Assembly: GCA_009377445.1 (NCBI GenBank)
Contig: WHUA01000001.1
Location: 434,001-498,000, forward strand
DNA: 64,000 nucleotides
Reading direction: 5' to 3'
Source of the DNA: Alphaproteobacteria bacterium
Lineage (GTDB): Bacteria; Pseudomonadota; Alphaproteobacteria; UBA8366
The notes below the pieces were generated by a model. It did no database searches, was not told the DNA's origin, and was given only the letters and a program-made list of their open reading frames with translations. Below are positions 40,977 through 49,157 of the stretch, piece by piece (position 1 is the first letter of the stretch; the number at the start of each line of letters is the position of its first letter). The translations under genes and the position numbers were made by a program.

Positions 40977-41025
40977 CCGCGTTGCCTTGTTACCAGTGCG
41001 GCTAACTGCCTCAAAACCAACGAAG
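40977..41025. other. Scar inside comM replacing about 36 codons
   Basis: The conserved ComM stretch between LPEFSRH and AAMNPC (roughly 36 residues, containing LDALRQPLE..YPARFQLV in homologues) is missing. It is replaced by 49 bp of unrelated sequence with stops in the comM frame. This is a third lesion in comM, separate from the two element insertions. Confidence 0.75.
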
Positions 41026-41311
41026 ATGCCGAGAGAACTCCGGCAGCTCGTCCAGGAACAGCACGCCGTTGTGCGCGAGGCTGATCTCGCCAGGACGCGC
41101 GCGCTGGCCGCCGCCGACCAGCGCCGGCAGCGAGGCCGAATGATGCGGGTCGCGGAACGGCCGCCGCCGCGTGATCGCGCCGCCGCCGAGCAGCCCCGCC
41201 ACGCTGTGGATCATGCTGACTTCCAGCGCTTCCCGCGCCGACAAGGGCGGCAGGATGCCCGAGAGCCGCTGCGCCAGCATCGATTTGCCCGAGCCCGGAG
41301 GCCCGACCATC
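41026..41311 (-). pseudogene. comM: comM/yifB middle fragment with Walker A and B
   Basis: Encodes the ATPase heart of Com[21 protein letters not shown] (Walker A), then [20 protein letters not shown] and [15 protein letters not shown] (Walker B). On its upstream side it is cut exactly at the codon before LM by the 14.1-kb element. ComM is the branch-migration helicase of natural transformation. Confidence 0.92.
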
Positions 41312-41441
41312 AGACTATTGTGTATGATTGACCACCGACCTTGACTCATTGCCAGACTTGGCGGAATTGGGATGGGCCAGAGCGCCAAATATTTACAAAA
41401 TCTGGTTAACGATAGAAACGGCGAATGCCATTCAATCTGCT

Positions 41442-41460
41442 GTTGTCACGTCTGTCAAAC
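41442..41460 (+). promoter_or_regulatory. Shared element motif, site A (upstream of the replication operon)
   Basis: GTTGTCACGTCTGTCAAAC. It matches 46957-46974, 56019-56036 and the minus strand at 55366-55383 in the core GTCAyGTCTGTCAAA. Here it is about 190 bp before the HTH gene start. Confidence 0.55.
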
Positions 41461-41648
41461 CGGCAAAGGTTAACGCGCGGCCGGGAAGGCTTTTCGGACA
41501 GGCCGTCGATGTGGTAGTCTCATCCTCGCACTGGACCTTCGCCGGTCCGGAAAGCCCCCAGAAAACCGAAGTCCACCGTAGAAAACCGAACGACCGGATC
41601 AACCAGCCGGATTGCGTTCGCGCGCCCGGCTTTACGGTGGAGTTTGAC

Positions 41649-42143
41649 GTGAACCCCAACGAATGCATATCAGCAGCGGATTTCGCCCGCATATGCGGTG
41701 TAACAAAACCGGCCGCCGGCTACTGGCGGCAGAGAGGCATCGGGCCGCGCGCGGTAAAGATTGATGGGCAGCTCTTTTATAACGAAGCAGAAACGTTGCA
41801 ATTCGCAGCCGAGCGCTTGGCCAAGCAGCAGGAGCGCGAAAACCCCAAGGCACCAAGGGTAGAAGACTCACCTAAGCTCCGTCAGCGACTCAGCGGCGGT
41901 ATCGTCAAGGCGATGGTCCTCGGCAAGGTTACCATGGGCGACGCCAAAAAGATTGCGTCGCGACTCGGATACAAGTCGCTAAACCACCTGGACGCCCGCG
42001 GGATCGACTTACTTCTTACGGAGATGGACAAGCGCGCCGCGCAACGCCCGCGACCGGCCTTCGACGCGCCGTGGAAACATCCGCCGAAGAAACGGAAGGC
42101 ACGTGTCGACGCCAATGTTAAGTCGGGGAGTGCAGTGCGATGA
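41649..42143 (+). CDS. Excisionase/AlpA-like HTH protein of element 1
   Basis: 164 residues from GTG 41649, which has GGTGGAG five bases before it; the frame is open upstream to 41328. The N-terminus CISAADFARICGVTKPAAGY followed by WRQRGIGPRAVKIDGQLFYN is a MerR/AlpA-type winged helix. The rest is basic, ending KHPPKKRKARVDANVK. Such proteins act as excisionase, recombination directionality factor or early regulator in islands. It is first in a three-gene run (stop overlaps the next start, ATGA). The shared motif at 41442-41460 lies upstream. Confidence 0.65.
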   Translation: MNPNECISAADFARICGVTKPAAGYWRQRGIGPRAVKIDGQLFYNEAETLQFAAERLAKQQERENPKAPRVEDSPKLRQRLSGGIVKAMVLGKVTMGDAKKIASRLGYKSLNHLDARGIDLLLTEMDKRAAQRPRPAFDAPWKHPPKKRKARVDANVKSGSAVR

Positions 42144-42703
42144 GCGGGATCAACGTGCAAGGCATGGCGGAAGCCTTCGCAGACTCCGATCACGATAGAA
42201 TCCTGATCGGCCCGGCCATGATCTACGAGCGGTCGAACGGCTCAGACGACTATTGGGGCGTCAGCGCCATCCATACGGATCGTTACGGGTATCCGCGGCT
42301 AATCATGATTGAAATGGGACCAGTCAGTCTGAGGGATCAAGAATTCGATCACCCGCTTCTCAATGCGGCGGACGCTGTATGGTGCATCGAAGACGCGAAC
42401 GCTTTGACCGCTAAAGATGCGAAGGGTATGCGCGCGGGTTTCATATCCGGGTGTAAAAAAATATTCCGGTATGCCGAGTTGTTCGAGAAACACGATACGC
42501 AAGTGCTTGCTGCCGCAGCCGCACGATGGGGCGGTGAGTTCATTCAACTGCGCGACGATGCGATGAAGGAGCTTGCCGAGCGCGAGAACCGACCGGAGCA
42601 GTTCGTAGACGAGATTCAAGAAGACGAGCCTCAGGAAGACGAGAACCGGCCGAACCATCGAACCGGGAACGATACGGAGTTCGACAATGACCGCGCCCGA
42701 TGA
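42140..42703 (+). CDS. Uncharacterised protein of element 1 replication operon
   Basis: I do not recognise this 187-residue protein. It contains HDRILIGPAMIYERSNGSDD, then DDYWGVSAIHTDRYGYPRLI and a very acidic C-terminus rich in Glu/Asp (DEIQEDEPQEDENRP). It overlaps both the upstream HTH gene (ATGA) and the downstream PrimPol-helicase by 17 bp, so it is translationally coupled to replication. A role as replication accessory protein is inferred from position only. Confidence 0.6.
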   Translation: MSGINVQGMAEAFADSDHDRILIGPAMIYERSNGSDDYWGVSAIHTDRYGYPRLIMIEMGPVSLRDQEFDHPLLNAADAVWCIEDANALTAKDAKGMRAGFISGCKKIFRYAELFEKHDTQVLAAAAARWGGEFIQLRDDAMKELAERENRPEQFVDEIQEDEPQEDENRPNHRTGNDTEFDNDRAR

Positions 42704-45041
42704 TTCAAACATCCCGCCCGCCGTCGACTCCGATATCGTGCAGGAGACGACGGACGCCATGCCGCAGTCGAAACTCGATTGGGCGCTGTTCGTTGCCGGC
42801 GAACTGCGCATCCCGGTTTTTCCGCTGTCGCCTAACAGCAAAATTCCGATGTTCGGGTCGAACGGATTCAAGAGCGCAACGCTCGACCTGGATCAAATCA
42901 GGGCATGGTGGGCGGACGAGCCTGACGCCAACGTAGGTATATGGCCGGGCGAACACCATGTCATGCTCGATCTTGACGAGAAGAACGGCAAGCACGGAAT
43001 CGAAACTCTGTGCGCGCGTCTTGGCGTCGACATACTAGATTTGGCCAAAGAAACTTTCGCTGTCCGCACTACAAGCGGCGGTATCCATCTTTACTACCTC
43101 TCCGACAAGCCTTACGGCGATGCAGTCGGCGTGCTCAACGGAGTCGATATTAGAGCATCGGGCGGATATGTCGTAGGAGCAGGAAGCGTAATCGATGGCG
43201 TTCCCTACACGGTCATTAGCGATATCGAGACTCGGTTAGCGCCCGTGCGAGACGATCTAAAGCCCATCCTCAATTTGCCTCGCGAACGCCAACAGAATTC
43301 CAGCAAACCGATGTTCGAACTGGATCAGGAATTCGCTATTACTCGTGCGCTCGACTTTCTCAGGAAGCGAAGCCCGGCCATTGAAGGCATTGGCGGAAAC
43401 GCACATACCTACGCGACAGCAGCACTTGTGAAGGATTTCGGAATCTCTGAGGCCGCGTGTCTGCAATTGATGCTCACACCAATCTTTCAAGACGGCCGCT
43501 CCTGGAATGATTGCTGTCTGCCCGCTTGGGATGCACCGGAATTGAAAGTCGTGGTCGGAAATTGTTTTCGATACGGCAAGGACCGGCCCGGTGCCAAGGG
43601 TGGCGGAGCCATGGAAGCCTTCGACGCTTCCCAAGGTATCGAAGCGGGCGATTCGGAGTCACCCGCCGACGATGCGCCCGCGAACGGAATCGACGGCCTC
43701 GGCTTGGACAACGCGGAAACGCCCGCCGAAGTCGTCAAAATCCTCAACATCGTCTTTGCTGTCGTCATGGGCGGAGCGAATGCCGGCTCTATCGTCAATT
43801 TGAAAAAGCCGAACATGCCGGCATTCATCAAGGCGGATGCATTCGTTCGGATGCTCAAGAACCGCCCGGTCAAAGTCGACGCGGGCGACGGGAAAACGAA
43901 ATTCATCCCATCTTCGGACTTATGGCTGTCGTCATTCAGGCGGCGTGAGATATCGGAAATCGTGTTCGAGCCAACGCATTCTCAATTCAGAGTCCCGCCC
44001 CGCGCGCATAATATGTGGCAGGGATTCGCGATTGAGCCGATGGAAGGTTCAACGCATGAGCCGTTGCTGACTCATATCCGCGACAACGTTTGCCAAGGGA
44101 ACGAAACACTGATTGCTTTCGTGTTCGCGTGGCTAGCGGATTTGGTGCAGCGGCCGGGCGACAAGCCGGGTATTGCAATTGCTTTGCGCGGCGACTTCGG
44201 AGCGGGAAAAGGCATTCTGTATGATTATCTCTGCCGGATTTTCGGCGACCATGCAATGAGCCTGTCCAAGCCGCAACAGGTGACGGGACGATTCAATTTT
44301 CACCTTGCACCGGTGGTGCTGCTGAATGCCGAAGAAACTTTCTTTGCCGGCGACAAGGCCGCGGAAGCCGTTCTCAAAGACATGATTACATCCGACAAAA
44401 TGCCGGTAGAGCCGAAATACGCGGCGATGATCACCGTCAGCAACCACGTCCACCTACTGGCGTTCTCGAACAAGCATTGGGCTGTTCCCGCCGCCGCCGG
44501 AGATCGCCGCTGGTGTGTGCTCGACGTATCGCCCGCCAAGAAAGACGACTGGGACTATTGGGACCCAATCCATGCCGCCAAGAAAGCAGACGGGCCGGCG
44601 CACCTTCTGCACTACCTGCTGCATTATAAGTACGACCGCAAAACCCTGCACCGCCCGCCGATGACACAGGCGAAAGTCGAGCAAGCCCTCGAATCGCTGG
44701 AGCCGGCCGCAAAGTGGTTTCTGTCGGTGCTCCGCGGCGACCGCGTTCCGAGTTCCGGCGGGGCCGACGGGGATTCGATCTTCCAAAGCGAAACGCCAAA
44801 ACACGTTCTGCTGCGGGACTATGAAGAATTCTGCCGGGAGATACGCGAGCGGCCGAACGGCACGATGTTCTGGAAATGGATGCACGAAACCCTCCGCGAC
44901 CACGCGAAGGTGACCCGACCGCGAAGCGGTTTCAGCCGTGGCCGGTGCCTGTGGTTGCCGGACCGCAAAACCTGTCGAACGGTCGTGGCGGATGCGCTGA
45001 AATGCTCGTGGGCGGACCTGGAATACGTTGACGAGCTTTAG
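42687..45041 (+). CDS. PrimPol-helicase fusion (replication initiator of element 1)
   Basis: 784 residues. The N-terminal archaeo-eukaryotic primase/PrimPol domain (about 30-220) has the three motifs: HHVMLDLDEKNG (DxD), TTSGGIHLYYLSD (GxH) and GVDIRASGGYVVGAGS (D.R). The C-terminal DUF5906/SF3-like helicase (about 470-660) has Walker A ALRGDFGAGKGILYDYL, Walker B PVVLLNAEETFF and sensor MITVSNHVHLLAF. This is the typical Rep of phage satellites and small islands. It lies directly before the iteron origin, as in SaPI-type islands. Confidence 0.88.
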   Translation: MTAPDDSNIPPAVDSDIVQETTDAMPQSKLDWALFVAGELRIPVFPLSPNSKIPMFGSNGFKSATLDLDQIRAWWADEPDANVGIWPGEHHVMLDLDEKNGKHGIETLCARLGVDILDLAKETFAVRTTSGGIHLYYLSDKPYGDAVGVLNGVDIRASGGYVVGAGSVIDGVPYTVISDIETRLAPVRDDLKPILNLPRERQQNSSKPMFELDQEFAITRALDFLRKRSPAIEGIGGNAHTYATAALVKDFGISEAACLQLMLTPIFQDGRSWNDCCLPAWDAPELKVVVGNCFRYGKDRPGAKGGGAMEAFDASQGIEAGDSESPADDAPANGIDGLGLDNAETPAEVVKILNIVFAVVMGGANAGSIVNLKKPNMPAFIKADAFVRMLKNRPVKVDAGDGKTKFIPSSDLWLSSFRRREISEIVFEPTHSQFRVPPRAHNMWQGFAIEPMEGSTHEPLLTHIRDNVCQGNETLIAFVFAWLADLVQRPGDKPGIAIALRGDFGAGKGILYDYLCRIFGDHAMSLSKPQQVTGRFNFHLAPVVLLNAEETFFAGDKAAEAVLKDMITSDKMPVEPKYAAMITVSNHVHLLAFSNKHWAVPAAAGDRRWCVLDVSPAKKDDWDYWDPIHAAKKADGPAHLLHYLLHYKYDRKTLHRPPMTQAKVEQALESLEPAAKWFLSVLRGDRVPSSGGADGDSIFQSETPKHVLLRDYEEFCREIRERPNGTMFWKWMHETLRDHAKVTRPRSGFSRGRCLWLPDRKTCRTVVADALKCSWADLEYVDEL

Positions 45042-45321
45042 GTCCAGGGTAGGGGTGGACCGGTACCAGGAAGGTGGGCGGCGGAAACCCGCGGAAATCC
45101 TCGGGTTGCCCAAGTGGTCCAGGGTGGTCCAGGATTCTCGCCCCATAGTCTCTTCTTACGGGAGTTTGGCGTGGCCGTTGGTGGGGGACGCTGTATTACT
45201 ATTATCTCTATATACTTTATTAAGAAAAAGGTGGACCAGTTGGACCGGGTGGGTTTTCCAAGGGAATCCAAGGGTTTGAAAATTTCGGCATGGTGGACCG
45301 AAGGTGGACCAATGGTGGACC
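45041..45321. other. Iteron-flanked AT-rich candidate replication origin of element 1
   Basis: TGGACC iterons occur in both orientations around an AT-rich tract at 45191-45229. The left set is GGTCCA at 45041, 45116 and 45126, plus one TGGACC at 45056. The right set is TGGACC at 45232, 45241, 45294, 45305 and 45316, the last three at an 11-bp period. It lies immediately 3' of the PrimPol-helicase, which is the arrangement of SaPI rep/ori modules. Confidence 0.7.
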
Positions 45322-46174
45322 GGTTCTGATCGTTGGCGTAAGCCCACTTCCCCTGACTCTCTCCAAATTTCGCCCTGGGGAGGTCCGCTTCGCTGTAAGC
45401 GGGAAGCCCTCGCGTGTGCGTGTGAGTCCTGCATACCAGAGTAGGCAGTTTCATAGTATATGCTCAATCCGAGCACATACCGCCGCGGGCGACACCGCGG
45501 AGCCGGGGCAGCCCGGCAGGCCGTCCATGTCGTTGGCGAGCACCTCGGGGCAGCCCCTATAAACCAGCGGCCGGCCCGGTCAGGACGCGCACCAGCGGCC
45601 GTTCCATGGCCACTCCCGCCCACCAATCCCAGGGCCGCCGGCTCCGGCAGGGTCATTCGGCTTGGAACAAAACATGAATAAACTAAGGCAGCTTCCGGAA
45701 GGCCAGCCGGCTAGTCATACAATTTTAGATAAATACCTGAGACATTCGACAGAGATTGTTGAAACCCCAGGGGGTTCGTTAACCATATTTGCTAACCATA
45801 GCATTGCTACCCGGACGCCCCGGAGAAGGCCGGGCAAGGGCCGTAGAGCGGCCGGCCCCATCCAAGCGCCCCTTGGCGCAGCGCTCACCAGTGGCGGCCC
45901 GCCGGGCGTCTACCAAGGTCGAGTCCATTAACCATAAAAAGCCACAATTGGAACATTAACCAAGGGCACACAAGATGTAGAGGGCCGGGTTTACTTCGCA
46001 CGTGCAATATAGAGGAAGACTAGATCGGGCGATTATAGACGAAAATCCAGGAGAATCGGCAGTAATGCTTTAGATCGTGGTAAATATACTATCGCTTTTG
46101 CTTTTTCCGATGGGATGTTAACGATTTATTAAGACTTTCATGGTCTAATACTTGGCGAAACGAAGGAGAACGCC
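45322..46174. other. Mostly non-coding spacer of element 1 downstream of the origin
   Basis: About 850 bp. It has a GC-rich block with short inverted repeats (CCGCGG.. near 45481-45510), one weak small frame (45674-45931), several GTTAAC/TTAACC words (45780-45950 and 46117) and AT-rich sequence before the tyrosine recombinase. A tRNA-like phrase near 45400-45450 does not fold into a cloverleaf by eye. I see nothing else. Confidence 0.5.
45674..45931 (+). CDS. Possible small basic protein, unrecognised
   Basis: An 85-codon frame starting MNKLRQLPEGQPASHTILDK, with FANHSIATRTPRRRPGKGRR in the middle. The ribosome site is poor and there is no family match I know. It lies in the otherwise empty spacer between the origin and the tyrosine recombinase. 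It could be a chance frame. Confidence 0.25.
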   Translation: MNKLRQLPEGQPASHTILDKYLRHSTEIVETPGGSLTIFANHSIATRTPRRRPGKGRRAAGPIQAPLGAALTSGGPPGVYQGRVH

Positions 46175-46729
46175 ATGCGCGCCAAGATACTGACCGAGTC
46201 CCAGCTTCAAGACGTGCTCGCCCACGCCCGGCCGATGATGCGGGTTGCCGTGCTGACGTCCTTCCGCTGCGGGCTCCGCGCTAAGGAGCTTGCCGCGCTC
46301 GATTGGGCGATGGTGCTCGACGCCCGCGGCCTGATCGGGGAGTACGTCGACCTACCGCCGATCTCCTCGAAAGGCCGCTGCGGCGCTGGTAGGTTGCCGA
46401 TCACGCCTGACCTCCGGGACGCCCTGGCGGCACTCTGGCGCGCTCGACGCATGCCGCTTGCCGGGCCGGTGCTGTGTGACGATCATCTAGGCCGGTTAAC
46501 CCCGGATGCGGTTCGCTTCCGTCTCAACGCCCTGTACGAGAAGGCGGGATTGCACGGCGTATCCTCGCACTCAGGCCGGCGGACCTTCGGGACCGCCTTG
46601 GCTTCGAAGGTCAATCTGCCGAGTGTGCAGAAGGCCCTCCGCCATGCGCGCCCCGCTACGACGCTGCTGTATGTCGACGCCGTGAGCGACCACGAACTGA
46701 CCGACGCTATTCACTCGCTGGCCCGGTAG
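46175..46729 (+). CDS. Tyrosine recombinase, catalytic domain only
   Basis: 184 residues. The catalytic pentad is visible: Arg in SFRCGLRAKELAALDW, a Lys region ISSKGRCGAGRLPI, His-x-x-Arg in SSHSGRRTFGTALA, a His/Trp-position residue in ALRHARPATT, and the nucleophile Tyr in LLYVDAVSDHEL. It has no N-terminal core-binding (SAM-like) domain, so it resembles minimal integrases or resolvases. AAGGAG precedes the ATG. The GTTAAC repeat cluster directly downstream may be its binding site. Confidence 0.82.
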   Translation: MRAKILTESQLQDVLAHARPMMRVAVLTSFRCGLRAKELAALDWAMVLDARGLIGEYVDLPPISSKGRCGAGRLPITPDLRDALAALWRARRMPLAGPVLCDDHLGRLTPDAVRFRLNALYEKAGLHGVSSHSGRRTFGTALASKVNLPSVQKALRHARPATTLLYVDAVSDHELTDAIHSLAR

Positions 46730-46754
46730 ACCGCGCGCCTAGCCTCCGGCCGCT

Positions 46755-46881
46755 GGTAACCTTTCGTTAACCTTACCCCTTTATTAACCTTAATGAATCC
46801 TTAACAAATATGGTTAACGAGAGGTTAAGATATATGGTTAACAAAAGGTTAACGAACCCGAATGGTTAACGAAAGATTAAC
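46755..46881. repeat. Cluster of ten GTTAAC-type iterons
   Basis: GGTTAA(C) copies on the plus strand lie at 46812, 46823, 46836, 46847 and 46864, with GATTAAC at 46875. This makes three pairs, each with 11-bp spacing. The left part has TTAACC copies in the opposite sense (46755, 46766, 46784) and TTAAC at 46801. The same word is over-represented elsewhere in element 1. Confidence 0.8.
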
Positions 46882-46956
46882 ATCCCTTTTGAAAAGGAGG
46901 GGGTACCCATGCTCCCCCGTGATCCCTGAATTTTAATTTGAGACTTCGATTCACAT

Positions 46957-46974
46957 TTGTCATGTCTGTCAAAC
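46957..46974 (+). promoter_or_regulatory. Shared element motif, site B (upstream of the terS operon)
   Basis: TTGTCATGTCTGTCAAAC, identical over TTGTCATGTCTGTCAAA to the site in element 2 at 56019-56036. It lies about 190 bp before the terS-like gene. Confidence 0.6.
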
Positions 46975-47160
46975 CCGGTCAGCCCCTTTTTCAACTAATT
47001 GTGGAATGGTCGTAAGAGTAAGAACCATTCGCATTCGGTTGCCGAATCATGTTGCTGAAAATATTTTAGAGTTGATCCCCCGGTACCCTATAGGGCCGAT
47101 GCGGACGACATGGCGGGCTAGGGGCTAAAAAGATCGTGGCCATCGTGAGACAATGTGGCC

Positions 47161-48009
47161 ATGACCGAGACACGAAAAAATTGGAACACACCTTATGGAC
47201 TCGCGACGCGCCCGCTGACTCCGGCACGCCGTGCGCTATTCCTGAAGGTCTTGGCGGAAACCGGCTGCTATCGATCCGCCGCCCGTGCGGCTACGCCACA
47301 CTCGACGGGCAAGGCATCGCCGGGAGTCTCGTCGTTCAAGGCGCTCGAAAATCGCGACGCAACTTTCCGTGCGGCCGTTGACGATGCAATCGAAGAGGCG
47401 AAAGCCGCGGTCGAAATGGAGATCAAAAGACGGGGGCAGGACGGCTGGCTCGATCCCGTCTTTGGCAAAGGCGAACGCGTTTACCAAATCGATCCGGAGA
47501 CCGGTAAGCAAGTCCCGGCCACGATCCGGCGATACGACTCAAATCTTCTTTTAGCTAGGGCAAGGGCATTGATGCCCGAAAAATACTCGGAACGGAAGCA
47601 ACTGGAAATCAGCGGTAGCGTGACGCATGTGGGCTGCCTTATCACCCCGCAGGACGTTGCGCAGTTGTCGCCCGATCTTCAGGCAAGCTTGGCATCGGTG
47701 TTGCGTCAGTTGGCGATTAACCGCGGCGAGTCCGACGAGCACGAACTTCCGATGATCGACGTTACTCCCGAGCCTGCGAAGCCGGAGCCGCTCAAGCTCG
47801 GTCGACAAGGTTTCACGTCCAAGAAACCTCCTGGGAATCGGATACGCAAATCGAGTCCACATAGTGAGCCGGCTGCGTCGGCAAAAAAAGCCGTCGACAC
47901 GGAACCGTCCGGCGGCGAAAAACACCAGCGCTCGCTTTATCCCGAGCAAGCGCAGCCGTCTCACCATGTGGATTCCGTCGATCCTGAGGCTTGGGAGTTG
48001 CTGGGCTGA
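47161..48009 (+). CDS. Terminase small subunit-like DNA-binding protein (TerS) of element 1
   Basis: 282 residues. The N-terminal helix-turn-helix FLKVLAETGCYRSAARAATP is followed by a helical segment DDAIEEAKAAVEMEIKRRGQ. Then come QDGWLDPVFGKGERVYQIDP and RRYDSNLLLARARALMPEKY. This layout is that of phage small-terminase HTH proteins. The C-terminal third is basic and disordered (KKPPGNRIRKSSPHSEPAAS), ending in VDSVDPEAWELLG, which is conserved in element 2. No large terminase is encoded. ATG 47161 is preferred to the GTG at 47155. Confidence 0.68.
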   Translation: MTETRKNWNTPYGLATRPLTPARRALFLKVLAETGCYRSAARAATPHSTGKASPGVSSFKALENRDATFRAAVDDAIEEAKAAVEMEIKRRGQDGWLDPVFGKGERVYQIDPETGKQVPATIRRYDSNLLLARARALMPEKYSERKQLEISGSVTHVGCLITPQDVAQLSPDLQASLASVLRQLAINRGESDEHELPMIDVTPEPAKPEPLKLGRQGFTSKKPPGNRIRKSSPHSEPAASAKKAVDTEPSGGEKHQRSLYPEQAQPSHHVDSVDPEAWELLG

Positions 48010-48042
48010 TGGTCATTCTAGCCCTTTAAAATAGAGGTTTTT

Positions 48043-48357
48043 ATGCGCGCGTCAGATTTGCTCAGACATATAACGGTCAAGAATCGTATTTTACCGCCGG
48101 GAAAAATTCTACGGCATTTGAGATGGTTGCCTGTGCTGATGTGTCCCGAGCAGCAATCCGAATTCCACGGAAGCGCCATGTACGGCGAAACGTTTACTCG
48201 CGACCGTGCCGGCGAAGACGCATGGGAGCAAGCTGCGCAGGTGGCCATGTTCGTGCAGCAAGAGCTTTTACCACCGGGCGGGGTCACGGCAGATAGCAAG
48301 CCTGCCGACGATGAAGAACTGCCGGACGGTCCTATCTCTCTGGACCGCGGATCATGA
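48043..48357 (+). CDS. Conserved module protein A (element 1), unknown function
   Basis: I do not recognise this 104-residue protein. It begins MRASDLLRHITVKNRILPPG and contains FHGSAMYGETFTRD and QQELLPPGGVTADSKPADDE. A clear orthologue lies at 63371-63697 in element 2, with the same leader (AATAGAGGTTT before the ATG). It follows terS and overlaps protein B (ATGA), so it is part of a fixed terS-A-B-C module. Confidence 0.75.
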   Translation: MRASDLLRHITVKNRILPPGKILRHLRWLPVLMCPEQQSEFHGSAMYGETFTRDRAGEDAWEQAAQVAMFVQQELLPPGGVTADSKPADDEELPDGPISLDRGS

Positions 48358-48902
48358 ACGCCACGCCGTCTGTCATCGCCGCGGAAGCCGATGAAGTGTT
48401 TCATGGCGGGTGTGTGCAGCAACCCAGTGCGGGCGACATATCGCCGGAGCAAAAACTTTTCCAAGCGCTCTTGATTCAGACATGGCAAGACGCCTTCGAA
48501 AATTCCGACTGGGTACTTTGCAATGGCAAAACCAAAGGTCCGGCAGAACGGCAAGCGATGGGCGAGCGCCGCCGAAACGAAGCGAGAAGGTGGTTGACGA
48601 TATCGTGGGGCCGATGCCAGGAAGACCGCGAGCTAATTTGCGACATGGCTGGCGTTGATAGCGATCTAGTCCGCCGGCTCGCGCTCGCGAAGCTGAAAAA
48701 AGTGAAAGCGCAATCGGAGAAGCCGGCGGAGACGGAGTCGACTGTCGACCATGCCGCACTGGCCAAGCGTACTAGGAACGATCTAGACAAGCTCTTAAAC
48801 CAGTTACTCGGCCGCACTGATGATCTTGACGAGTCGGATGTCGAGCACGAGCTTTCCGAACTCGCGGAAATGGAATCGTCATCGTTGGCGTCGACCGCGT
48901 AG
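48354..48902 (+). CDS. Conserved module protein B (element 1), unknown function
   Basis: A 182-residue protein of unknown function. It has WQDAFENSDWVLCNGKTKGP, then ARRWLTISWGRCQEDRELIC and DMAGVDSDLVRRLALAKLK, with an acidic C-terminus (TDDLDESDVEHELSELAEME). The orthologue at 62823-63374 keeps WQDAF..SDWVLCNGKA and the acidic tail. The predicted helical, Trp-rich character resembles small phage regulatory proteins, but no family is claimed. Confidence 0.75.
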   Translation: MNATPSVIAAEADEVFHGGCVQQPSAGDISPEQKLFQALLIQTWQDAFENSDWVLCNGKTKGPAERQAMGERRRNEARRWLTISWGRCQEDRELICDMAGVDSDLVRRLALAKLKKVKAQSEKPAETESTVDHAALAKRTRNDLDKLLNQLLGRTDDLDESDVEHELSELAEMESSSLASTA

Positions 48903-49157
48903 GCGATTTTTCATAGCCGTCAGGGGAAATGCAGAATCGGTCGGGCCCCCTACACAAACCGATTCCGCAAGCTTATTCTGACAATCCATCTCGACTCCAT
49001 GCGGGGACCGCCGGTGCGGATAGAATCCGGCCGGCCGGTTCTCCGAATAAACCCGCGGGAAGGCGTGACGCCTCCGCAGGTAGATCGGAACGAAAACCCG
49101 AGGGTGTCGAAAACTTGAGTCAACGTGCCGACTGAAGCACGGGAAGGATGAAATGTC

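Larger units (their letters stand above)
46730..47160. other. Non-coding region with GTTAAC repeat cluster and a shared-motif site
   Basis: 431 bp between the tyrosine recombinase and the terS-like gene. It contains the GTTAAC cluster (46755-46881) and the shared motif (46957-46974). That motif is followed by a 17-codon frame MSVKPGQPLFQLIVEWS that could be a leader peptide. Promoters for the terS operon must lie here. Confidence 0.6.

Noticed and set aside
45400..45450. tRNA- or tmRNA-like sequence (GTGTGAGTCCTGCATACCAGAG)
   Set aside because: The phrase resembles a T-arm, but no matching acceptor, D or anticodon stems can be paired by eye.
45156..45681. Open frames across the origin/spacer of element 1
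   Set aside because: They overlap the iteron array or GC-rich inverted repeats, lack ribosome sites and show no family.
46755..46881. CRISPR array
   Set aside because: The repeats are 6-7 bp with irregular 4-10 bp gaps and no spacers of constant length, and no cas gene is present.
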